Assembly: GCA_964016985.1 (NCBI GenBank)
Contig: OZ024825.1
Location: 43,828,523-43,892,522 of the forward strand
Direction of reading: 5' to 3'
Length of the DNA stretch: 64,000 bases
Source of the DNA: Anodontia alba
Taxonomy: Eukaryota; Mollusca; Bivalvia; Lucinida; Lucinidae
In this document: positions 35,590 through 46,605 of the stretch, piece by piece
Numbering within the stretch: position 1 is the first letter of the stretch
Layout: each line of letters starts with the position of its first letter
Made by a program: the position numbers and the translations under genes
The notes under the pieces: generated by a model
Told to the model about the DNA's origin: nothing
Seen by the model: the letters and a program-made list of their open reading frames with translations, nothing else
Databases searched by the model: none

Positions 35590-36950
35590 TAAATATTAAA
35601 CCATTTATTTATAGATCTTCCTAATCCAAATCAAGCAATTGTAGACTACACTGATACGATTCTGTACAGCTTCTTGTGGAAGAAAAAGCCGAGTAAAATC
35701 AAAACAACTGTAGTTACAAAACAATACTATGAAGTTGGGTTAAAAAACATTGATAAATCTAAATGCTTTTATAGGAACCCTGAAATAAACATGGAGCAGG
35801 AGGCTCTTAGTAAGTGACTGTAAATAACGATATTTTATCAAATCGGAAATAAACATGGAAAAATTGGCTGCATGCGAGACTAAGTATAGTGAGAAGATTT
35901 TAACTAAGGTACAAAAAAAAAAATTGGAAAGACGTATTGCAGTCTTTCATAAATATTGACAAGGTAAAGGATTCTAAACAGTAGCTAGTGCTAAAATGTA
36001 CATGATTTTATATTGAAAGTACAAAAATAAAAGGATCATATATTTATTACAGCTCATGATTTCAAAGCGGAATTAGATTTATAAATGATTTAATTAAAAA
36101 TAATGGAGAATTTTACATAGGAGGAGCTCAAAAAGCATTACAGGAATACATTCCAAAATCCTCGTATATCATGGAACTTCCAGAGCAATAAAATCATATC
36201 TTCAAGAAATTAAGGCCAATACAACCCATAAAGTAAATCCCCATTTAAAGAAAATCCCCATTTATCCTTAGCCGTGTTTTACCTTTTACAACAACATAAT
36301 GGAACAACAACACAATGGAAAATCCCCATTTAAAGAAAATCCCCATTTATCCTTAGCCGTGTTTTACCCTTTACAACAACATAATGGAAAAAAGTAACAT
36401 ATGACATTTTAAAAGAAAATAAAAAAGTTCCAACAGGTAAAGCTTCTTGGAACAAAATAAACAGTTTTTCACAAGAAGACTAGAAACAAATATATAGCTT
36501 ATCCTTCACTATTACAAAATACCCAGCACTAGTTTGGTTTCTTATCATAATATACTAGTTACTAATAAACTTCTTTATCGAATGGAATCGAGAAACAATG
36601 AAATATGATCCTTTTGTGGACTAAATAAAGAAATATAATCATTTGCTATGGCGCCAAAAAATTTATCAAAGAGATACTTGAATTGTTAAAATCTTATGAC
36701 TTGAATTACATTGTTACAGAGGCGTTTTAGTTGTTCAAGTTTGGTAAACAGGACAATCATATTTATCCTGAAGCTATCCAGTTCATTATATTTAATGCTA
36801 ACCATAAAATACATGGATAACGCTGTAACAAAGCGTTCTTTGTTTCTCAATTCTTTTAACAAGCGCTTGAAATTTATGCATAAAGTGCACCAATATGCTG
36901 TGTCCAAAAAATGTGTTTGATATATTTCAGAAAAACATGAAGTCAATATC
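35590..36950 (+). pseudogene. LINE ORF2 C-terminal relic, L1/Tx1-like
   Basis: Broken frames give FIDLPNPNQAIVDYTDTILY and FLWKKKPSKIKTTVV, then GIRFINDLIKNNGEFYIG, and further on FIKEILELLKSYDLN. These match in order the region after the reverse transcriptase of L1/Tx1-type LINEs as I remember the family (IxFIWKGKxxKIKR; NxFIxDL). There are many stops and frameshifts, and the reverse transcriptase itself is not visible. Nearby repeats interrupt it. Confidence 0.5.
36236..36388 (+). repeat. 85 bp direct duplication
   Basis: The segment starting AAATCCCCATTTAAAG and running through TATCCTTAGCCGTGTTTTAC recurs after 85 bp almost unchanged, inside the LINE relic. Confidence 0.85.
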
Positions 36951-36959
36951 ATTTATTTA

Positions 36960-37290
36960 TAAGTGATATTATATCAAATTAGAAAACATCTAACCATCCA
37001 ACCCATAGCAGTTAGAATACTCTAGAATAAATAAAAAAAAACAACAACAACTAACTGTTACGATGCAAGTAACAACCCGACCTCAATCAACCCCATCCAC
37101 CACCCTTTTCCTGTTCCCTTCCCCACTCCCCCACCCTCACCATACCCTTGATTTAGACATGGTTGCCAAGCAAAAATGGGAATCTATATAATACGATATA
37201 ATATGTATAGTATAAAGGATAGCACGGTGAATACATCCGAATCTCTCGATATTTTGTAATACAGTTTCTGAACGTACACAAACAATGACA

Positions 37291-37326
<36 letters not shown>

Positions 37327-38345
37327 AATATAATGCACAGATATATAGCTAATAAAAATGAGTCTAACTTAATATCTCTGATGCTGATCATTGTATGACG
37401 AGATGCTGGTGTAAATACTTCTAAGAAAAATGCTCAGAAAACCTTTATTAAAACATGAATATTTCCTTCTATAACCTGCCAAAGAATTATAGTGTTACTA
37501 AAAGTGAGATAGGTGCACCACAAAAGTGTAAATGTCTTTTAACATATTTTGTTTTCTGTAAGACTGGCTCTAGATTGTCAGAGTGTGAATATGAATACGA
37601 CCGACTGTGGTGAACATATGAATATATGCGAAGAATGACGAAGTAAGAAAGGACTGGAGAACCTTTTGAGATTACCCGAATTCCAAAAAGTGCTTTGTAA
37701 TTGGATTTTACAGAATAAAAACTACAGATTCCTTATAACAATAAGACATGCTAGTCCAGATAATATTCTGCATGAGATTTTGGCTTTTCCTCTAGAGGAA
37801 AAATGGATCTGATTAAATGGTTTGGCAAATTATGAAGTCAGATTTGACTACATCTGCTGTTTGATAACAAGTGATTAATGGAATAAAAACAATAATAAAT
37901 GTATTTCAAGAAAACGGTGAAAGATATAAATCTTAAGTACCAGATGCATTGACAAACAATACCAATTAAATGTAATGAGAGAAAATACACGCGGCAGTCG
38001 ATTCACGAAACAAATTTTGACTCATTAATAAACGCAAATCTGAAGATACGCTGTCCGCACGGAGAAAATAATGTATGATAATTTCCGTAATTTTGAACCA
38101 AATTATATCATGATGACTCATATAGGTCTGAACAAGCACATTTGTTTACAAGCAGCGTATCTAAAATGGATGAGTGACAAGCAGAGCAGACTAATCATAC
38201 GCAGTGTTCATCTGTGTCTAATTTAAGTCTACCATACTGGTCAATTATAGTCCTGATATGTATTTTCAGCATTCGGACATCTTAATATGTTTCTGAAATT
38301 TAAGCAAGTACTATTATAACCTTATGTTAAAATGTTCTGAAGGAA
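36960..38345. other. Mostly unassigned; pyrimidine and poly-A tracts
   Basis: C-rich tract at 37,080-37,145 and A-run at 37,293-37,323. 37,560-37,800 reads in the plus sense as coding-like pieces (KGLENLLRLPEFQKVLCNW) broken by stops; family unknown. Confidence 0.3.
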
Positions 38346-38402
38346 TTGAAAACAGTGTAGACACTGAGCAGTTTAATCTATTGTGATCTGTACTGTTTGC
38401 TC
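38346..38402. repeat. Family C palindrome, eroded
   Basis: AAACAGTGTAGACACTGA and ATCTGTACTGTTTGC with a weak centre. Confidence 0.45.
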
Positions 38403-38495
38403 AGATCTGACTATTCAACTGTTTAAGGTAAAACTGTAAACATCAGGTCCACTATTAACTATTATCTTGCCTCGAGAACCTAATATATTGGCTAT

Positions 38496-38497
<2 letters not shown>

Positions 38498-38548
<51 letters not shown>
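38498..38548. repeat. Poly-T/poly-G tract
   Basis: About 29 T followed by about 21 G; likely unstable and prone to sequencing error. Confidence 0.9.
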
Positions 38549-38830
38549 GGGGGGTGGGGGCGGTTGCCAAAGAGCCACCAGATTTAACATACCGCATTTC
38601 GACGATCTGTTTTCCTATTACTACGAACTTAATAACCACCTAATAAATATTACCATATTAACGCTGATAACACTAAATATTGCATTCAAACATATTAGTC
38701 TTATACACTCTGATGCTTATAAATAGCGAATAAATAATAAAGTTAAAGAAAACTTCAAACGTCTGGAAAAATATGATTTAAACCATGCAGAGTACAATAT
38801 CTGCGGACGAATATAAATACTCGAGTAAAG

Positions 38831-39103
38831 CGAATCGAAAACAAGCCTATGTAATGATGACCCCCATAAACCCCGCTTTTATATATTACAATTGGCGTTT
38901 ATAGGGGTATCAAGTATTTTTTCTTATTTCTGCTCAAAAACATAGATTGTGGGTACTTGTTAGAACCGCCTCGCCGATGCGGTTCTAACGAGTACCTACA
39001 ATCTATGTTTTGAGCAGAAATATGAAAAATATCCGAATTTTTATATGAAAATTTTTTAGCGGTGAAATTTTCAGTATATTTGAATAGACTTGTTTTCGTA
39101 ATG
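38831..39103 (-). repeat. Family A hairpin MITE (A13)
   Basis: Complete; core GCCTCGCCGATGC; termini CGAAAACAAGCC and TTTTCGTAATG. Confidence 0.82.
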
Positions 39104-39533
39104 GTGAATCGAATCTACAGCGTTAGAGTAGAGGGTGAGTCGGGGTCCTACTCAACACCAAAAGAACATGTATGTCCCTTGTTTTTTATTTAATTTCATC
39201 GTAATTTCAAATCAGTTCTAGAGGCCTATAGGATTTCAAGCTACCGCTCCCATCAGTGCTTTTATTTTAATACATTGTTTTCTATTCACTCCCTCCTTCA
39301 TAATAACAGGCACACCTTAACCCTTAGTACGCCGATGACATTTAGCGGACAACAAATGACATGTCTTTCCGTACTTTCCAAGAATGTGGGACTGAACGTT
39401 TCATACAAATTATTTCCGACAAGATTCGCATGAAGTACTGTCTTACTTGACATTTATGCAAATCATCTGCGACACTTTTTTGCACGATATGTGTCAAGTC
39501 CTACTATTTTGAAACTTACAATATAATTTGCTA
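39104..39533. other. No recognised feature
   Basis: No gene or repeat recognised. Confidence 0.45.
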
Positions 39534-39975
39534 TCATTTTGATGTAGCGTATAAGAGTTCAAAAACAGGAATGTATTTATTGCGGCAAACCCTATTGCCA
39601 GTCGTCAGACTTTGTAGACTTGTATTTTTTATACTCATTGCTAACAATTCCAAATGCCTTGGCGTGGCACAACAAAGAGAACTGTATAAACTCTGTGTCA
39701 GTATTCCAGTAGTCAACTTCGGGGTTTTAGGTTGCTAAGCCTCGTGTTTGAGTTTTCGTAAACGCCTCGTCTATAAATAACGCCAAATTTGAAACAGATT
39801 CATGTAAATGCATGTGTTCTGACAAATAATGTTTCATCTTCTGATTATGGCTTTCAATTTTGTTGTTTATGTTATTGCCATGCATTTGAAGGCGTGCTCT
39901 AAAATGCATAACCCACATGCTTTGGCAAGAGTGCCAATATTTGTCATAATAATGAACGAATTATGAGTCGTACTG
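39534..39975 (-). pseudogene. ZSWIM/MULE-transposase-like pseudogene fragment
   Basis: On the minus strand a frame reads YYDKYWHSCQSMWVMHFRAR, then GNNINNKIESHNQKMKHYL, and after an in-frame stop EFIQFSLLCHAKAFGIV. The order W-x-M, GNNxNNxxESHNQK, then a leucine-rich stretch is that of ZSWIM-type proteins derived from MULE transposases, just upstream of the SWIM zinc finger. At least two stops and a frame change (ending FELLYATSK) show it is dead. The catalytic core is not present. Confidence 0.5.
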
Positions 39976-40749
39976 CTGAAATCTTAGTACAGTGACTCAA
40001 GTGAGTCATGAAGATTTTGGTCTTGTGAATCTATAATATGCTGAAGCAATAAACCTAAAGATTGTTTTCTTTCCTTGTGTTTGATATCAAGGTCGCTTAC
40101 GTTCTTTTTAAAAATATTTCATTACGTAAAACTTGCAAAGTTCCTTTATTAAACATCCGTAATAATGGTAGCATTTGTGTCTATTACTCTCAAGTAATAA
40201 TCGAAATACTTCACTCGAGAATGACCTGTGGTAAGATTTGCCATTTTAGTGATTTCAAAAATTATTTCTCTGTAACACACTATTTCAATATATTAACTAA
40301 ATATACAAGACACAAAAATCGGACACAAATCACTGATATCCAGCATTTTTATTTTTTGTAATGGAAAGAAATAATCGGTCAATTAGTTTTATAAGAGACA
40401 AATATATCTTATGCAAATTTCTATTGGACAGTTATCAACTAAAATATATTCTGGACAACAAGTTGATGAGTTCATCAACCCCTGAAAATCAGAGTTTTGA
40501 ATATTTTGAAGGTCCAGGCGCCTTATCTACATTGTAACAGTTATACTCCTTTATCAATGAGCCTTAAGTTTACAAATAAAGAACTTCAAGATAAATATTT
40601 GACCTGGATATGATATTGGTGTTTGTACTAAGATATACTCCATGGCAATATTTAACCTGTTAACCCTGAGTTTATGAAGTGGACTCTTCCATCTTTGAGT
40701 CTGAACATACCCATTATTACAAATAGGATCATAAATCATGAACAAAACG
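39976..40749. other. Downstream flank of the receptor gene
   Basis: No repeat recognised. Includes a 99-codon plus-strand frame at 40,062-40,361 without features. Part may be the 3' untranslated region of the receptor transcribed leftwards. Confidence 0.35.
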
Positions 40750-40840
40750 GCAAACAATGTAGCTCCTAATGAGGCGGTTTATTACAAACCTAATGAGGCG
40801 GTTTATTACAAACCGTCTCGTCTGGATCTACACCGTTTGC
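40750..40840. repeat. Family C palindrome with internal 25 bp duplication
   Basis: GCAAACAATGTAG...CTACACCGTTTGC of the GAGAC subfamily. The inner unit TAATGAGGCGGTTTATTACA is present twice. Read on the minus strand it supplies AATAAA motifs downstream of the receptor stop codon. Confidence 0.6.
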
Positions 40841-40941
40841 AAAAGTATGTGTTTTGGTCTACAGAGCTGTGAGGATTAAACTGAACGGTAGATGCCAACA
40901 ATGAACTGACTACAGAATCTACCAACTGCGGATAGAATATA

Positions 40942-41150
40942 CTATAACAGAGTCTTTTTGTTGGAGCTGGTAGTTTGTCCCAACCAGCCCTGTCGTGAAG
41001 AAAGTGTATTATTTGTCGTGTAACGATCCGACCGTGTCATGGCGCTTCGGTTCACTCGAAAGTTATACAGCGTTATAGGTCCTTTGTCGGTCTCGCGGCA
41101 GGCGCATCTACAGGCAAGAAAGGCAGCTCTGAATTCCTGTCGGAATTTAC
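40942..41150 (-). CDS. Receptor exon 5 (last): C-terminal tail and stop
   Basis: Acceptor TATATTTTAG before 41,150. The frame begins by completing a glycine codon and gives KFRQEFRAAFLACRCACRE, typical of helix 8 followed by membrane-anchoring cysteines. A Ser/Thr-rich tail ends SNKKTLL and the stop at 40,942-40,944. The Ser/Thr content suits receptor phosphorylation. Confidence 0.82.
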
Positions 41151-44100
41151 CTAAAATATAAAAATGCAGATGATTCTCAAATGCTTTAATCCATTTTAGA
41201 CCGGAGAACCCCAAAAGGGTAATTGGCAAACAGTGCAGGCCCAGATCCGGTGTCTGATCAAGGTCTACATTGTTTAAATGACATGCTATAATTTCTATCA
41301 AACACTACAATTATAATAACAAAACAACAACAAAATAAATAAATAGATAAATAATAATAAAAAAAAAATAATAATAATTAAAAAAATCACCCTGCTATTG
41401 GAAAAAGACAGGCCCAAAGAGTTGTGGTAAAAACCCACTCGACATAAATGGGTAAATGCAACAATATAAAATGAACATTTCTTAGCCAGAGGTCTACATG
41501 AGATAACTTTTAAACCAAAATAATGGCATTACTTTCAGATATCTCTACACGAACATATGTTTTGAATACTCAATCAAAGTGTACCGTCGGGACACAAGTG
41601 GACAGTGAACACCAGATCCATTACAAAAACATGCCTATACAAATATACTGAAAATTTTACCACCAAAAAATGAAAATTTTCAGATAAAAAATTCTGACAT
41701 TTTTCATATTTCCGCTCAAAACATAGATTGCGTATACTCGTTAATAACCGCCTCAACAAGGCAGTTCTAACGAGTACCCACAATCTATGTTTTGAGCAGA
41801 AATAAGAAAAGTAATGTATACCCATGTAAACCACAGCTTTACTACATAAAAGCGAAGTTTAAGATGTCAAAATTATAAAAGCATGTTCTCGTGATGAGCC
41901 TGAGCATCCGCAATCTTATCGGCGACTACATTGTCCGTTTACGGTGTTATTTTTTACTATGGAACGCAACAACGGAAGACAAACACCCTCATGACCTTGT
42001 AGGGATGTGCAGCACAAAAGTAAAGAGAGATGTTTGTTAGATTTTTATCCATTCTGAAAGAAATTCCAACTCGTGTAACTTCTCGTTGGCTTCCTGTATA
42101 CAAATCAGCTTTTAAAAATTTGCCTCCTCTTAAAGGAAGGAAGTTGCTCCCCTTAAAAGCAAATTCATTCCAAACATTACGAAAACACACATATTCAAAT
42201 ATATAGAAAATTTCACCTCCAAAAACTGAAAAATTTTCAAATAAAAAAACTGACATATTTTTCATATTTCTGCTCAAAATATAGATTATGGGTACTCGTT
42301 AGAACCGCCTCGCCGAGGCGGTTCTAACTAGTACCACAATCTGTTTTTTTTGAGCCGAAATAAGAAAAATAATATATACCCCTGTAAACCCCAGTTTTAC
42401 TATATAAAAGTGGGGTTTAAAGGGGTCAAAATTATCAAGTCATGTTTTGGTGATGACAATTTAGACATATTTGTCGGCTCTAAATGTACATATAGCCCAG
42501 ATATCAGAGATTGATACATGTATACATGTATATAAATATGATTATTTCTCTTCGAAAACACATGATGTGATACTCATTAGAAACGACATATCCCGTTTTG
42601 TTTTGCTACATATCATAGGGCAACATGGGATTGTCCATTGCATGGACTTGTTAGCGAGATGTAAGTTTCCCACTAGTTATAATGCAGAAACAAATTACCC
42701 AGATCTGTCAGATCAATATGCGCAACACAGACTGATCAGATACTACATATGTGACATACACTTCTGTATTAGCCCTTAATATTTGACATCGACACTCTTT
42801 ACCGTTTTTAAATAACTTGTTCTAAATTTTAACATCGCCAATGAAAAACGTGTTGATCTAATTAAAATTGTTGAATGAATAGTAAACAGTGTAGTCCCTA
42901 ATCAGACGATATATTCTGGGCGTCTTATTGGGTATATACTGTTTGCTCAGGTATATTAGTCCGAATACGTAAGGAAAATGCGGTATCTCTGAAAGCATAC
43001 TAATAACTCAACCTTTGAATGATTTATAAATTTATATAAGGTTTCTAATAAAGTTAGAAATACAAGTGCTGCATTAATTAAAATATAAAACACCGTTAAT
43101 TAAAAGAAAAAAAAAAAAATTTTTTAATTCCATAGAAGGTAGCTGCCTGCCAACTTTGCGTCAGAACTGGTCGATATTTACAAGGAAATTCTATCAAATT
43201 TCAAAGTTGAACAACACGAAAAAATAGTGGCATAGGAAAGATGACAATTAAATATATAATGCGACAAACAAATGCAAAAAAAGGTAAGAGAAAAGTCCAG
43301 GGAATGCCACAATCACAAACCGCAGCCCTTCCCAGACACCAAGAAGAAGAAGAAACCAACAAATCCAAACAAGAACAAATCGAACAAACGTACAAAAAGC
43401 ACTAAGATTAGCTCTCTCTTCCCCAAGCGAGGTAAGCGCAATGCTAAAAGGACTGAAAAACACAAGAACAAAATGACACAAGGTAAGACAAAAAAAATCG
43501 CCTCGTAGAATAAACCACAAAGCAACAAAGCCTGTATAAAATATATTTGAAATTATGAGCTTCGTCAGAATTAAGGTGAAGTTTCGCACGAGTAAAACTG
43601 GTTTAAGACCCTCTATTTCATCCCGGCCAATAGTTGTGCTCCAAGGCTGTTCCTCAGTTGTAGTTCTTCTCAGTTCCTGCGTTTGTGGTTTCATATACGG
43701 CGTTTTGTGCTTTATTGTTCGTTCCTCATCTGCCCTATTTTGGTGCCTCGGGTAGGCTGTACTTCGTGGTTATGGCATTCTCTTAGTAACTCCGATTATA
43801 TTTTCTATCTTGTAAACTGTCCCTTTTTGGATGGCGATAAAATACGTGTTACATTCATGACGTATTTATTCTCAGAAAATTCGTTTTTTCTAGAGCATCT
43901 GGTCAAGCCAGTGCCTTTAATAATCGAAATAAAATGTATTTCCTAGACTTCTTAAGCAGGGGTACTGTTTTCATAAACTACATAGAACATTATTCAGGTT
44001 TCATTTACGTCATTCTGACTTATTGTCCAAATACTATGTCTCGAAGACGGTCTGTCAGAACTTGATGATGACTTAGTTTATAAATTCAGGAAGATTGCTG

Positions 44101-44576
44101 GCAAAATAGATTTTCAAAACAATTTAAAAAAATGTCACTTGCTTCAAAGCGATAGATTACAAACATGGATACTATGTGGCAAACTTCATACAATATTGAC
44201 AACACAATTATGCTGATAACGTCATTTGCCTCTTAAATTGCACGACAGTGAGTCGATGCTCAGACTAAATGACGGTTTTCTCCTCAATCAGTTTCAGAAG
44301 GTTGGCGCATGACTTTGTATTGGTCCTTTGTGGGACATTCTTTGGTTTTCTTGTGTACTGGTTTCAGATTGCTGTTAATCTTTTTTTTTTTCACAATAGT
44401 GTTTGTGATAATATTTGTTTCAGTGTTATGTTTCACTATAAGGTTTAAGTCGAGAACTCCTATAGGACCGAACACATGTTTGCAATTTGAAGCTGCATCA
44501 GAATTCAGGCGAGATTAAGCGCGAGTAATTCCGGTTAAATGCCATCCACCCACTGCATACCCTAAAATAGTATTGT

Positions 44577-44608
<32 letters not shown>

Positions 44609-45043
44609 TTTTTTTTTTTTTTTTTTTTTTTTTTTTGTCTACAAAACGTTCCAAGGCGGTTTCCCTGTCGCAATTTTTAATTGTTCGTGCGTCGGTGGTT
44701 TAATATGTTGCGTTTGTTTTGTCATTGTATGTTCCTCAATCTGTTTCAGAAGGTTGGCGCATGACTTTGTATTGGTCCTTTGTGGGACATTCTTTGGTTT
44801 TCTTGTGTACTGGTTTCAGATTGCTGTTAATCTTTTTTTTTTTCACAATAGTGTTTGTGATAATATTTGTTTCAGTGTTATGTTTCACTATAAGGTTTAA
44901 GTCGAGAACTCCTATCGGACCGAACACATGTTTGCAATTTGAAGCTGCATCAGAATTCAGGCGAGATTAAGCGCGAGTAATTCCGGTTAAATGCCATCCA
45001 CCCACTGCATACCCTAAAATAGTATTGTTTTTTTTTTTGTGTG

Positions 45044-45074
<31 letters not shown>

Positions 45075-46569
45075 TTTTTTTTGTCTACAAAACGTTCCAA
45101 GGCGGTTTCCCTGTCGCAATTTTTAATTGTTCGTGCATCAGTGGTTTAATATGTTGCGTTTGTTTTGTCATTGTATGTTCCTCAACACTTCTTCGGTGCC
45201 TGAGGAAGGCTGTGCTTCCTTGGTGTGGCATTTCTTGGGTATCCTTACTTAAATTGTGATCGCTAAGCACCGTCGTTGATATAGTTTTGTGTTTTAAAAT
45301 TGCTTAAAGAAACAGCTAAAAAAAAACAAAAAAAAAAAAACAAAAAAAACAGCTAGCTTAAAAAAAAGAAAATTCCCAAGCAATGTAGGCCACTACGTAA
45401 TGGGCGAATATTGGCGTACACAGAACAGAACAAAGACCACATAACGTAAAATATTGGTCATGTAATCGATTACCTGCTGCACTCGATCTTTGACTTACAA
45501 AACCGTTGAATTATTATACCTGTGTTCATGTGAGGCTCTACGCAAGTTTTATGCATATATGGACGCCTAGGTGTCCAAAGTAATCTACTGTCTTGTGCAA
45601 GACGAGAAGCATTTCTAAATGAACTACTGAGCTGATAAATAAATAAGTATGCCTTAAACAAGCTCGTGTTTTAAGTATTGTACACTGCACAACAACGCAA
45701 ATGAAACGTCTAATCAAAACAGCAATAACAGTATGTTTTGCGTTTTAATCACAACAAAGAAACTTGAGTGATACCGTTGACAGTTTGACGTTCACTACAT
45801 TACCAGAATAAGTCTATGTTATATGTACCCCCACGTTCCGAAATGACTCAGAGTGGGGTTTTTGGAGGGTCTACATTATTTTTGGATTGCAGGACCCTGC
45901 AGTTTTTAAACCATGTTTTTTCAATGTCTTCGTTTCTTGTAGCAATCTTCTTTAGTGTACCTCTATGTACTTAATCACCAAAACTCGTTTTACTAAGAAA
46001 GTTTAAATACTAAAATAGCTCTCGATTGTTTCTTATTTCTCCACGAAACTTATATAGCAGTACTCATTATATTAACACCCGTAAGATATAAGACAAATAT
46101 CTGTATATGGTGGCCATAAAGAAGCTTATCTAAACCGATGACTTTAAAGTATACATTTAAAATAGGTATAGTAACGTAATATTAAATAGTTGTACATCTG
46201 ACTTAAACCTGACTCACTCACCACTCATAAAGTTGTATATAAGCGGATTCATGGCACTGTTTAAATAACAAAGACCGTGAGATATTAGAGCATATGTTGT
46301 AACTGACACATCGTCCCACTGTTGAAGGTTACCATTATATCTGAAAAACAAGAGGAAGTAAGTAGGTAAGTAAGTAAGTAAGTAAGTTCTTTATTTTGAG
46401 AGGGTAAACCAATTGGCTGGTATCCAGTCTTCCTTGGGGCCGTCTTTAGCAACAAATACACAAACAATACAAGCGTAAAGAAACAGGCATGTGCATGATA
46501 TATAAAAATACATTAAACTGAGAAAGGAATCAATAATCATTAAAATGCATTCATGACAACAAAACACCT

Positions 46570-46605
<36 letters not shown>

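Noticed and set aside
40062..40361. 99-codon frame downstream of the receptor
   Set aside because: No domain, no codon pattern or splice context; likely chance in AT-rich DNA.
42471..42779. 102-codon frame in the last receptor intron
   Set aside because: No recognisable motif and no second copy; kept only as unassigned.
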